NCBI RefSeq assembly: GCF_020091405.1
Contig: NZ_CP081903.1
Coordinates: 558,001 to 622,000, forward strand
Source: Bacteroides cellulosilyticus
Lineage (GTDB): Bacteria; Bacteroidota; Bacteroidia; Bacteroidales; Bacteroidaceae
Direction of reading: 5' to 3'
DNA: 64,000 bases
Below the pieces are notes generated by a model. That model was not told the origin of the DNA. It saw only the letters and a program-made list of their open reading frames with translations, and searched no databases. Below are positions 1 to 7,474 of the stretch, piece by piece. Position numbers and translations under genes: made by a program. Within the stretch, counting starts at the first letter, position 1, and each line of letters starts with the position of its first letter.

Positions 1-124
1 GATTTGTAATCCGCATCCTCAAGGTATCGCATAGGAGTGGCAGAATATCGTGAAAGAGTGGCAGAGCACCTCAATTGCGGGCATGTCAAAACAGAAAAAG
101 TAATGAAGCAAATGATAAGCGATA

Positions 125-290
125 CTATCTCAATTCTCCTCCTCCAGTTGGAGGAGGAGTACCCGTAGGGGGAGGTGGTAGGTAAAACAATAAAATACCT
201 ATAAATCACAAGCCTAAGGAATTCCTTTCTCACCTACCACCCCGCCCTAAAGGGCACCCCTCCTCCAACTGGAGGAGGGGAATGGAGATA
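125..290. repeat. 166-bp inverted-repeat (MITE-like) element
   Basis: The outer ends are ctatctc and gagatag. The inner arms are built from cctcctccagttggaggagg on the left and cctcctccaactggaggagg on the right, followed inward by ggtggtaggt and acctaccacc. About 45 bp separate the arms. The whole is a long imperfect palindrome with no coding capacity, which fits a miniature non-autonomous element or a large intergenic hairpin. I cannot see a clear target-site duplication. Confidence 0.6.
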
Positions 291-324
291 GTCCGTTTGA
301 TTCAAAACGGTGCAGAAAGGAGTA

Positions 325-480
325 AAGTTACGAGCTACAGGCTACGAGCTACGAGCTACAAGCTACAAGCTACAGGCTACAAGCTACAAGCTACAAGTAG
401 CTGCGCTATGTTCCGAAAGGCACTTGTAGCCCGTAGCCCGTAACTCGTAGCCTGTAGCCCGTAGCCCGTAGCTCGTAACT
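325..480. repeat. TAGC-family hairpin repeat, copy 1
   Basis: The left arm is a run of gagctacaagctac-type units and the right arm is the complementary run of gtagcccgtagctcgtaac units. The loop carries gcgctatgttccgaaaggca. The same loop and arms recur at 31741-31817 and a related version occurs at 36355-36446. It is intergenic. Copy 1 is the longest because the arm units are multiplied. Confidence 0.75.
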
Positions 481-574
481 GATTCAGAAATAAAGGGCAC
501 TTTCAATGCAGTCGCCCTGCAATACTATAAACAACCTGAAAGATATGAATTATTAACCCGTGAAGCCACCGGAA

Positions 575-748
575 AAACGCTTGTGCAAGGAGTCTGAAAA
601 CGCTTGCGCAAGGAGCTGAAAATGGAAGCGCAAGGAATTAAAAATGGAAGCGCAAGCATTTTAAAATGGAAGCGCAAGCATTTTTAAACGGAAGCGCAAG
701 CATTTTTCAGCGCCTGTGCAAGCATTCGTCAAGCGTCCGTGCAAGTGT
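575..748. repeat. Tandem array of about eight GCGCAAG-containing units
   Basis: About eight imperfect 20-23 bp units follow one another, each with a gcgcaag or gtgcaag core preceded by acgctt, tggaa or cggaa. The first two units contain the palindrome cttgcgcaag or a close variant. The array ends about 135 bp before the HU-HIG start codon, so it lies in that gene's presumed 5' region. Confidence 0.7.
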
Positions 749-882
749 TTTTCGGCTGCATGGCAACAGCCTCAAGTCCCTCCGTCCCGCCCCTCCGTCG
801 CCTACCCCGGGAGTCGCGCGTTCGGTCGTGTTCAGAGAGGCTCAGCCTGCGCGGCTTTCACACTAAAAACCGATTGGAATAT

Positions 883-1395
883 ATGCCAAAATTCAGATTT
901 GTGAAACGCAAGAGCCTTCAGAAGAAGGACGATCCGGGCAAGTGGTACGCCTCGCCCATAGTAGAAAACCGCCTGAACACCGGCACCGTGTGCCGCGTAG
1001 TGACCCGAAACACCACTACCGCCCCCACGGAACTGGAATCGGGCTTCAACCTGGTGTGCGACGCCATCCCCCTGCAATTGCAGTTGGGCAACAGCGTGCA
1101 ACTGGGCAAACTGGGCATCCTGCGCCTCAGCTTCGGCAGCTCAGGCGTCGACAACATCGATGCCTTCAACGCCGCCACCATGATACGCAACGTAAAGGTC
1201 ATCTTCACCCCCTCCAAAGAACTGATGTCCGCCATCAAAGACGGCCTCTCCTTCGAGAACGCCGGTGTGGTGGACAACGGCTTCGTCTATGCCACCACCC
1301 GCGCCTTCAAAGAGGCACAGGGCGGAGGCGGCTCCGGTTCGGGCGGCTCCGGTGGCTCCGGCGAAGGTGGACTGGAAGAAAATCCGCTGGGATAA
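883..1395 (+). CDS. HU-HIG family DNA-binding protein with glycine-rich tail
   Basis: Predicted nucleoid-type DNA-binding protein of the Bacteroidetes HU-HIG group (HU domain fused to a Gly-rich or other C-terminal motif). The ATG at 883 is chosen because MPKFRFVKRKSLQKKD matches the usual N-terminus and the frame upstream of it is low-complexity sequence. The HU-like fold covers about residues 1-145, with MIRNVKVIFTPSKEL near the end. A (Gly/Ser)n linker follows and the protein ends GGLEENPLG. A second protein with the same kind of tail, ending GGLDENPLG, is encoded at 52808-53317. It stands alone here, downstream of a tandem repeat array. The role is inferred from the family. Confidence 0.8.
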   Translation: MPKFRFVKRKSLQKKDDPGKWYASPIVENRLNTGTVCRVVTRNTTTAPTELESGFNLVCDAIPLQLQLGNSVQLGKLGILRLSFGSSGVDNIDAFNAATMIRNVKVIFTPSKELMSAIKDGLSFENAGVVDNGFVYATTRAFKEAQGGGGSGSGGSGGSGEGGLEENPLG

Positions 1396-1526
1396 AGACC
1401 AGAGGATATACCGGGACAAGGAAATCCCCTCCGGGCAGTGGGTTAGGGCTGCGGGGAGGGGATTAAAATATCCCAACCATAGATAACTCTCTGAAAGATT
1501 GACTTGGAGATGAAGGAAAAAGCAAT

Positions 1527-1534
1527 TATCTTTG
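1527..1534 (+). promoter_or_regulatory. Bacteroides -7 element TATCTTTG
   Basis: TATCTTTG matches the TAnnTTTG consensus and lies 36 nt before the 52-codon ORF, with a TTGAC sequence about 22 nt upstream. An AAAGGAGG sequence, unusually strong for Bacteroides, precedes the ORF at about 1554-1561. Confidence 0.5.
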
Positions 1535-1569
1535 CATTGTAATTTATTAATAGAAAGGAGGAAAGCCAT

Positions 1570-1728
1570 ATGGCAAGACCTATCAAGGAAACCCCGATAC
1601 TAAAGGGAGAAGATGCTGCCCGTTTTGAAAAAGCGATGCGCGAAGTAAAACCGTTGAGCAAAGAACGTCAAGAGCAGATTCGTAAAGAAAGTGAAGCATT
1701 CCGCCGCAAGGTGATTATAAAAATCTGA
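1570..1728 (+). CDS. Short (52 aa) putative antitoxin partner of the GNAT protein
   Basis: The ATG at 1570 is preceded by a strong AAAGGAGG ribosome-binding site. The product begins MARPIKETPILKGEDAARF and ends RRKVIIKI; it is basic and predicted helical, with no signal peptide. It stops 8 nt before the start of a GNAT acetyltransferase whose N-terminus resembles TacT/AtaT-type toxins. Known GNAT toxins pair with DUF1778 ribbon-helix-helix antitoxins of about 90 residues; this partner is much shorter. The antitoxin role is inferred from position, size and charge only. Confidence 0.6.
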   Translation: MARPIKETPILKGEDAARFEKAMREVKPLSKERQEQIRKESEAFRRKVIIKI

Positions 1729-1736
1729 TTTTTGTT

Positions 1737-2249
1737 ATGGAACTGATAAGATTGACGGCGGATTATAAGATGAAACCATTCGATTGCGGTGATACCGAAT
1801 TGAATGGTTTTCTTTTAGATGATGCGAAATTCTACTTGAAACAGAAAATTGCAAATACGTTTATTCTGGAAGAAGAGAGCAGAGTTGTGGCTTACATTAG
1901 TTTGCTGAATGATAAAATATCCAAGCAGGAAGTAGAGAAAGCCACATGGAGAAAAGTCAAAAAGGCATTTCCGCATGAGAAGCACTTCAACAGTTATCCA
2001 GCTATCAAGATTGGCCGGTTTGCCGTTTCCCAATATTACAAAGGGCAGGGCATAGGAAGCGAACTAATGTCCTATCTGAAAGATGTCCTTTTGGGACAGA
2101 ACGGCTATTCAGCCTTTCGCTTTCTAACAGTAGACGCCTATCTTGAAGCTATTCCGTTTTATGAAAGAAATGACTTCAAGATGTTAATTGCAGACGAAGA
2201 AAATGAGCATACACGCACCATGTATTTTGATATGATGCAAATCCCTTAA
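1737..2249 (+). CDS. GNAT-family N-acetyltransferase, TacT/AtaT-like putative toxin
   Basis: 170 residues. The N-terminus carries FDCGDTELNGFLLDDA, close to the F-CG---LN-FL signature of GNAT toxins that acetylate aminoacyl-tRNA. The acetyl-CoA loop is QYYKGQGIGSEL at about residues 98-109, preceded by IGRFAVS and followed by LTVDAYLEAIPFYERNDF, a typical GNAT C-terminal half. It is translated immediately after a 52-codon ORF, probably from one transcript. Fold and family are seen in the sequence; toxicity and the tRNA target are inferred. A free-standing small-molecule acetyltransferase is the alternative. Confidence 0.75.
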   Translation: MELIRLTADYKMKPFDCGDTELNGFLLDDAKFYLKQKIANTFILEEESRVVAYISLLNDKISKQEVEKATWRKVKKAFPHEKHFNSYPAIKIGRFAVSQYYKGQGIGSELMSYLKDVLLGQNGYSAFRFLTVDAYLEAIPFYERNDFKMLIADEENEHTRTMYFDMMQIP

Positions 2250-2479
2250 ATAATCCGCCGGGGCAGACGGACATCCGCTTTTCAGCTTCCAGTTTTTTCA
2301 GGAGTTCAAGAGTTGTTCCCGCGACAGTTTCCGTGTGTAACATCTCAATTCTTCTTTTTTAATCTCCCGGAAACCACTGATGCCACCATACCGATTATTT
2401 GTTTTTAGTCAATGCTTTCCTAGGGTTTCTCCGATAGATTTACTACATTTGCATCAGCCACATAAAAACGTGTTAAAAC
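2250..2479. other. Intergenic region with promoter for the kinase-like gene
   Basis: About 230 bp without a gene. Near its right end TACATTTG (2444-2451) matches the Bacteroides -7 consensus and stands 28 nt before the ATG at 2480. Nothing else is recognised. Confidence 0.5.
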
Positions 2480-3117
2480 ATGGAAAGAACCTATATTAAT
2501 GAATTTCATAAGCAATGGATAGAGAGCACCTTGGAGTCGATTACCTCTTGGCAGAAGCAGCCTATCTCGTTAGAAGAGAAAAAGAAGCAACAGGAAATGC
2601 TGAACCGGCAGAGGGCTATAAGAGAGGGCAAATTGAAAAGCTAAAAGAGTTTGCCACCCTTAATGACTTATGGATCGACTTTAACACTCTTTCTTTATCT
2701 TACCTCAATAAAGGTGGGGAAAATGAAGTATTCACCGGTAATGAAGATATTGTATTCAAGCTGAATAACTTTGAGTATGCAGGTGATGACCTTACTAACT
2801 TTTTCATCCGAATAAAAGCACATAACCATTTCTTCTATAATGTAGCTTATACTTTAGTAGGTTTTGCCTATAATAGCATACATGAGTTTTGTGCTGTATT
2901 AGTTCAACCTTATGTCAGGGCAAAACGAGAAGCTACGGAAGAAGAAATAGCAGATTATATGGAAGCATTAGGCTTTGAAATGGACTATGAAGATGAATAC
3001 CATAATGAAGAATATGAAGTTTTTGATGCTGTTCCTAATAATGTTCTCTATGGGATAGATCATAAACTATACTTCATAGATACTCAAATCAGACTAAGAT
3101 CAAGTCATATTGAATGA
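2480..3117 (+). pseudogene. Frameshifted gene for a polyvalent-kinase-like protein
   Basis: The natural start appears to be the ATG at 2480. That frame reads MERTYINEFHKQWIESTLES and stops at 2642 after REGKLKS. The -1 frame continues at the same point with KLKEFATLNDLWIDF to the stop at 3117. One A missing from the run at 2636-2639 explains both frames; restoring it gives a single protein of about 212 residues. The second part has features of the bacterial Kinase-PolyVal group: GGENEV, VFKLN, HNHFFYNVAYTLVGF, LVQPYV, MEALGF and PNNVLYG---YFIDT. An open frame beginning at 2515 overlaps the first part but its N-terminus is an out-of-frame reading. Programmed frameshifting or a sequencing error cannot be excluded. 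Confidence 0.65.
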
Positions 3118-3253
3118 TATGTTCAAGCGAATTTGTAATCCGCCGGAACGCAGCATAGAAATTCTTCAACCATCCTCCTATTCGTTTATAATATAGTCTC
3201 TTATCTCTTTCAGTTGAACAACACAAAGATAGCAAACAAAGAATGATAAACTT

Positions 3254-3997
3254 CTACTGTTTCCTCTGCAACTCAAGAATAATCTCATCAGCCAGATATG
3301 CATCACTCTGACAAGCCAAATCACCTATGCGGGCTGCCAGGCGCAAGTAAGTGTCACTGGTATAGAACAAATGCATAGCACGAGGCATAGCCAAATGGAG
3401 ATGTTCGGACAACAAACGGATAATTCCGTTGAACTTGGTTTGCATGGCAGCATCAACCGGTTGCGGGGTGACACCTGCCTGGAGCTTCCCTGACATCCCT
3501 ATTACATCATCCGGCGACAGTTCGCAAGCATCTACCGGATGAAGATGATTGTCTATCACTTCCTGGCTGACCAGGCACATCTGATTATTGGGCGCCTCAT
3601 GTACCAAACGTCGAAGAGCTTCCTCACGGGTGTAGTCGCCTCCTAGGAAAAGGTCAATAGTGCGAATCACCCGGTCGTCGGCAATCCCTCCTTCGATAGC
3701 GTCATATTGCTGCCAAATATCATATCCACGACGGCAGGCAACCACGAAATCGAACCAGGCTTCATTATAAGCATCGAACCGGAGATAGCGATAACGTGTA
3801 GAACGGATAATATCAATGTCCAACTCATACGTATTCAGCCAATGAGGTTTGCCCGTATTGACAGCTCGCAAAGCCCATTTTATGGCTTGAGTACGTAGCC
3901 CTGTCACATAGAAACCCCGCCCGAAGTCGAGATTATTACGGCAAACATCCGCCAACGGCATATCTACACGGCAGGTAGAACCATGATACACTAACAT
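3254..3997 (-). CDS. DUF3990 protein, ADP-ribosyltransferase-like
   Basis: 247 residues. The N-terminus has VYHGS and, about 20 residues later, DFGRGFYVT, and the middle has NNQMCLVSQEV. These fit the H - Y - Q/E triad layout described for ART-like folds, to which DUF3990 has been related. The C-terminal 70 residues (LSEHLHLAMPRAMHLFY onward) form a predicted helical extension. The start codon overlaps the end of the upstream DUF3791 gene by 7 nt, so the two are translationally coupled. Together they look like an effector-immunity or toxin-antitoxin pair; the substrate is unknown. Confidence 0.7.
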   Translation of the reverse strand: MLVYHGSTCRVDMPLADVCRNNLDFGRGFYVTGLRTQAIKWALRAVNTGKPHWLNTYELDIDIIRSTRYRYLRFDAYNEAWFDFVVACRRGYDIWQQYDAIEGGIADDRVIRTIDLFLGGDYTREEALRRLVHEAPNNQMCLVSQEVIDNHLHPVDACELSPDDVIGMSGKLQAGVTPQPVDAAMQTKFNGIIRLLSEHLHLAMPRAMHLFYTSDTYLRLAARIGDLACQSDAYLADEIILELQRKQ

Positions 3998-4239
3998 GAC
4001 TTGCTCCTTCCATGCTGTTCACGCTCCTTCCACTCCCTCATCACTTGCATCACTTCGTCTACAATCCGTTCTTTACTCTGAGTATGCAAAACCTCATAAG
4101 AGTCGAAAAGCAAAGGCTCGACAGCGCCCAAACGGTAAAGTTCGGCATAGACTTCGGCTCCTGTAACTCCCATACGGGCAGCTACGCTCTCAATGCAGAA
4201 TACGGCAAATTCTTGTTTCTTTTGAGTTAATGTCATCAT
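3991..4239 (-). CDS. DUF3791 protein, partner of the DUF3990 gene
   Basis: 82 residues if started at the ATG at 4239 (MMTLTQKKQEFAVFC), which has AAAGGAGAA upstream; the longer open frame starts further upstream without a ribosome-binding site. The motif AVFCIESVAARMGVTGAEVY is typical of DUF3791 and looks like a small helical domain. A -7 box TATCTTTG lies at 4270-4277. DUF3791 and DUF3990 genes are repeatedly neighbours in Bacteroides and Firmicutes. It is the likely antitoxin or immunity half of the pair, by inference from order and size. Confidence 0.7.
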   Translation of the reverse strand: MMTLTQKKQEFAVFCIESVAARMGVTGAEVYAELYRLGAVEPLLFDSYEVLHTQSKERIVDEVMQVMREWKEREQHGRSKSC

Positions 4240-4269
4240 AATCAAGTTCTCCTTTCTCTTTAAACAACA

Positions 4270-4277
4270 CAAAGATA
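4270..4277 (-). promoter_or_regulatory. -7 element for the DUF3791-DUF3990 pair
   Basis: CAAAGATA on the + strand reads TATCTTTG on the minus strand, 30 nt before the ATG at 4239. The surrounding acaacacaaagatagcaa recurs at about 3218-3235 downstream of the pair. Confidence 0.5.
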
Positions 4278-4323
4278 GCAATGTTTTCCGAAAAGCCCGT
4301 CGCTGCACGCCCCGAAATGCACC

Positions 4324-5667
4324 TCAAATCTTATATTCCTCTATCTTCCTGTACAGCGTCGTCAACCCGATTTTCAGTAGCCGAGCCGCTTCCGTCTTGT
4401 TGCCTTTCGTGTATTCCAGCACACGGGCGATGTGCCGCCTCTCCATGGCCGAAAGTTCAAAACTGCCGGGAGTCTCCTCGTCCGACTGTTCATAATGGGC
4501 ATTCTGAATGTCGAGCGGCAGGTCGGCAATAGTCAGCTGTTCCCCTTCGCAAACAATAAGGCTGCGCTCTATCACGTTGCGAAGTTCACGGATATTCCCC
4601 TTCCACGGTTGCAGTTCAAGCGTAGTGAGAAATTCGGGAGTGATCTCGGTTATCGAACGGGCCAGTTGTGCGGAGAAGTTCTTCACGAAAGCCTTTGCCA
4701 ACAGGCGGATGTCTCCCGCACGCTCACGCAACGGCGGCAAGTGCACCTGGAACACCGAAAGGCGATAGAACAAATCTTCACGGAAACGCCCTTTGGCTAT
4801 CTCTTCCGGCAGATTGCGGTTGGTTGCCGCAATGATACGCACATTGACGCGTGTCGGCTTGGTATCGCCTATCTTGATATATTCGCCCGTTTCGAGGATG
4901 CGCAGCAACTTCGCTTGCAGTTCAAAAGCCATCTCACCGATTTCATCCAGGAAGATAGTCCCGTTGTTCGCTTCCTCAAAAAGCCCTTTCTTATCTTTCA
5001 ACGCCCCCGTAAACGAACCTGCCTTGTGCCCGAACATCTCGCTCTCCAGCAATTCCTTGCTGAACGAGGAACAGTTCACCGCAACGAAATTCTGCCGGGC
5101 ACGTTTGCTACTGTAATGGATGGCCTGCGCAAACACCTCCTTGCCTGTTCCCGTCTCTCCGGTCAGCAATACAGGTACATCGGTCACCGACACTTTCTGC
5201 GCCAATGACACAGCATCTTTCAAAGATTTGGACTCTCCCAGGATAGAATCGAAAGAGTACGCCTGCCCCACCTTCTTCTCAAGCTTTTCAAGACGGGCAT
5301 TCATCGCGGCCTTCTCTACCGCACGGCTGACGAGGGGAATAATCTTGTTATTGTCATCTCCTTTGGTGATATAGTCGAAAGCCCCGTTCTTGATGGCTTG
5401 TACGCCATCGGGGATATTGCCGTGGGCCGTCAGTAGAATGACCTCCACATTAGGCGCAGCTTTCTTGATAGCCAGCACCAGATCCACCCCGTTCCCGTCG
5501 GGCAGGAAAACATCACACAAAGCTACATCGGGACTTTGCAATTCCAACTGTTTCAGGGCAGCCCTGCAATCACCAGCCTGACAGACTTCATATCCCTCCA
5601 ACTCCATCATACGCGCCAAAAGGGTACGGATTTGCATCTCGTCATCAACGATTAAAATCTTACTCAT
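4324..5667 (-). CDS. Sigma-54-dependent response regulator (NtrC family)
   Basis: 447 residues: receiver domain 1-115 with phospho-acceptor Asp52 (CDVFLPDGNG), an AAA+ domain at about 140-370 with Walker A GETGTGKE and Walker B GTIFLDEIGEM, and a C-terminal Fis-type helix-turn-helix (NKTEAARLLKIGLTTLYRKI). The sigma-54 contact loop reads GSFTGA instead of GAFTGA. It should activate RpoN-dependent promoters after phosphorylation by a kinase that is not encoded nearby. It has its own promoter (TATATTTG at 5717-5724, minus strand) and is divergent from the aspartate kinase gene. Target genes cannot be told from the sequence. Confidence 0.9.
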   Translation of the reverse strand: MSKILIVDDEMQIRTLLARMMELEGYEVCQAGDCRAALKQLELQSPDVALCDVFLPDGNGVDLVLAIKKAAPNVEVILLTAHGNIPDGVQAIKNGAFDYITKGDDNNKIIPLVSRAVEKAAMNARLEKLEKKVGQAYSFDSILGESKSLKDAVSLAQKVSVTDVPVLLTGETGTGKEVFAQAIHYSSKRARQNFVAVNCSSFSKELLESEMFGHKAGSFTGALKDKKGLFEEANNGTIFLDEIGEMAFELQAKLLRILETGEYIKIGDTKPTRVNVRIIAATNRNLPEEIAKGRFREDLFYRLSVFQVHLPPLRERAGDIRLLAKAFVKNFSAQLARSITEITPEFLTTLELQPWKGNIRELRNVIERSLIVCEGEQLTIADLPLDIQNAHYEQSDEETPGSFELSAMERRHIARVLEYTKGNKTEAARLLKIGLTTLYRKIEEYKI

Positions 5668-5947
5668 ATCTTATTCGGATAAGTGTTTAAACTGATAATG
5701 CTAAAAACAGGGTGTGCAAATATAAAGCTTTTCCCGAATACGAACGGCACATCTTTTGAACTTTTATAGTAGAGAGCCTGAAAGCCCCGAAACTGATTTC
5801 ATAGCTTAACTCCATTAGTACAAGGAGATAAGGGCAGAAAAGAGAGAACAGGCAGCGGGGAGTTTCCTTTCCATTTTGATAAAACCATTCTGAAATGGCA
5901 AGGAGGCTTCACAAGAAGATTGGATTAATAACTTAAAAAAGAAGAAT
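5668..5947. promoter_or_regulatory. Divergent intergenic region with response-regulator promoter
   Basis: 280 bp between divergent genes. CAAATATA at 5717-5724 gives a TATATTTG -7 box for the regulator gene on the minus strand. About 80 bp before the aspartate kinase start, ccatttt and gaaatgg can form a small hairpin. I see no known riboswitch. Confidence 0.45.
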
Positions 5948-7285
5948 ATGGAAATCTACAAATTCGATGGAAACGCAACCGCATCCGTAAAAGGTATGCA
6001 ACATGTGGCAAAACTGATTCAAGACAATACGTCTAAAATAGTCGTACTATCCGCTCCCAAAGATGTCACCAAACATTTGGGCGAGGTAGCCGCCAACTTC
6101 TTCAACCGAAACATAGAGGAAGCACACGACAAAATAACCCGGCTGGAATTCCAGTTCATTGACTTTGCCAATGAACTACTTACGGACGACACTATCAAGC
6201 ACGAAGCCATCCGGGGCATTCTCGACTGTTTCCAGGCAATATGGAAATACAGCATGGAGCCTTTCTACGCTACCGACGAAAAGGAAGTCCTGGCACAAGG
6301 CGAGTTACTGACATCCACCTTACTGGGATTCTACTTGCAGGAACAGGGAGTGGACAACAGCGTGATTTGTGCCTTCGACTTCATACGCACCGGTATGAAC
6401 GGGGAAGCGGATGAGGAATATATCAGCCGGAAGGTGAAAGAGATATGTAAATCATACCCCGATACGCATCTGTTTCTCACACAGGGAAGCATTTGCAGGA
6501 ATGCCTTTGGTGAGACCGATTGTCTGAAACAAGGCGGAAGCGACTACACCGCCGCCCTGATAGGGACAGCCATACAGGCGGAGGAAATACGGATATGGAC
6601 AGATGTCGATATACACAGCAACGACACACTGGTAGTGAAAGATGCCGACACGATAAAGAACCTGAGTTTCAGTGAAGCCGAACGGCTCATCTACTTCAAT
6701 CCCCAGATACTGCACCCGCTTTGTCTGGCTACGGCATGGAAAGAGAATATTCCCATCCGTTTGCTCAACCCGGTGAACCCGGCATCAGAAGGGACTTATA
6801 TATCCGCCAACAGATTGAACGGGAACATGGTGAAGGCAGTCGCCACCAAAGATTCTATCACATACATCCGGTTCGAATCGAACCACACGCTCCGGCCTTA
6901 TATGTTCATCAGCAAGATTTTCGATATCTTCGCCAAATACAAGACGATGCCCTGTCTGTTGACTTCATCCAACGATAACATATCCGTAGCCACGGATGAC
7001 GGGAACTTCCTTTCGCTCATCCTGCGGGAACTGAATAAGTATGCCCGGATATGGGTGGAAGATAAGATGAGTATCATTTCTGTAGTAGGAAACATGAAGT
7101 CATCGTGCATCGAAACCGAAGCGCGGATTATGGATGCGTTGAAGAATATTCCGCTGAAGATGATTTCTTACGGAAGTGATGAGAATGATGTGTCGCTGGT
7201 GGTCAAGGCAACGGACAAGGCGGAAGCACTCCGGTTGCTCGACGAGAAGTTGCTGAAGAAGGAGTGGCTTAAGAAGGCGTCTTGA
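5948..7285 (+). CDS. Aspartate kinase-like protein with degenerate KxGG motif
   Basis: 445 residues in the layout of monofunctional aspartokinases: amino-acid kinase domain at about 1-280, then two ACT-like domains (TYIRFESNHTLRP and ISVVGNMKSSCIETEAR). Catalytic-domain signatures are clear: LTQGSICRNAFGETDCL, QGGSDYTAALIG, WTDVDIHSND, and PQILHPLCLATAWKENIPIRLLNP. The N-terminal phosphate-binding motif, normally K-F-G-G-T-S-V, reads KFDGNATASV, with the Lys kept. The family phosphorylates aspartate as the first step to Lys, Met and Thr. It stands alone, divergent from the sigma-54 regulator. The changed motif suggests a diverged paralogue whose activity should not be taken for granted. Confidence 0.85.
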   Translation: MEIYKFDGNATASVKGMQHVAKLIQDNTSKIVVLSAPKDVTKHLGEVAANFFNRNIEEAHDKITRLEFQFIDFANELLTDDTIKHEAIRGILDCFQAIWKYSMEPFYATDEKEVLAQGELLTSTLLGFYLQEQGVDNSVICAFDFIRTGMNGEADEEYISRKVKEICKSYPDTHLFLTQGSICRNAFGETDCLKQGGSDYTAALIGTAIQAEEIRIWTDVDIHSNDTLVVKDADTIKNLSFSEAERLIYFNPQILHPLCLATAWKENIPIRLLNPVNPASEGTYISANRLNGNMVKAVATKDSITYIRFESNHTLRPYMFISKIFDIFAKYKTMPCLLTSSNDNISVATDDGNFLSLILRELNKYARIWVEDKMSIISVVGNMKSSCIETEARIMDALKNIPLKMISYGSDENDVSLVVKATDKAEALRLLDEKLLKKEWLKKAS

Positions 7286-7342
7286 ATGTATTCTCTATAT
7301 AACCCGTTGGCGGAATTAATTCATAATGGGAAAGTAATGAGT

Positions 7343-7437
7343 TTTCACCACAGAGTAACACAGAGTCTCACGGAGTTCTATTCTTTTGATTTCAAATTGA
7401 TTAAACTCTGTGATACCCTGTGTTACTCTGTGGTGAA
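7343..7437. repeat. CACAGAG-family hairpin repeat, copy 1
   Basis: The arms ttcaccacagagtaacacag and ctgtgttactctgtggtgaa flank an AT-rich centre. The element lies between the convergent aspartate kinase and SGNH esterase genes and could end transcription from both sides. Related copies are at 42773-42866 and 44857-44950. The flank ATTCATAACCGCTC follows it and recurs inverted beside the third copy. Confidence 0.7.
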
Positions 7438-7474
7438 TTAATTCATAACCGCTCAGAAAGAAATCAACCCGCAC

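Larger units (their letters stand above)
1..882. other. Repeat-rich leader region without a confident gene
   Basis: No convincing gene is seen before the HU-HIG start codon. From position 10 an open frame of about 50 codons runs into the inverted-repeat element and stops near 167; I do not recognise it and it may be the tail of a truncated gene. The stretch then holds three different repeat structures, listed separately: an inverted-repeat element, a TAGC-type hairpin and a tandem array of GCGCAAG units. Longer open frames starting near 666-739 have no recognisable content before residue 49 of the HU-HIG frame. Confidence 0.6.

Noticed and set aside
325..480. CRISPR array
   Set aside because: The units are self-complementary arms of a hairpin with no unique spacers of constant length.
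575..748. CRISPR or minisatellite-coded protein
   Set aside because: Units are short (20-23 bp), imperfect, without spacers, and do not form a conserved reading frame.
739..882. N-terminal extension of the first HU-HIG frame
   Set aside because: The 48 codons before the ATG at 883 are Pro/Arg/Ser-rich and unlike any HU-HIG start, while MPKFRFVKRK matches the family.
2515..2637. N-terminus of the open frame starting at 2515
   Set aside because: It overlaps the 2480 frame, which encodes a more natural protein, and the two join neatly with one added A.
5800..5947. Riboswitch upstream of the aspartate kinase gene
   Set aside because: Only one short hairpin is visible; no conserved lysine or other aptamer core could be recognised.
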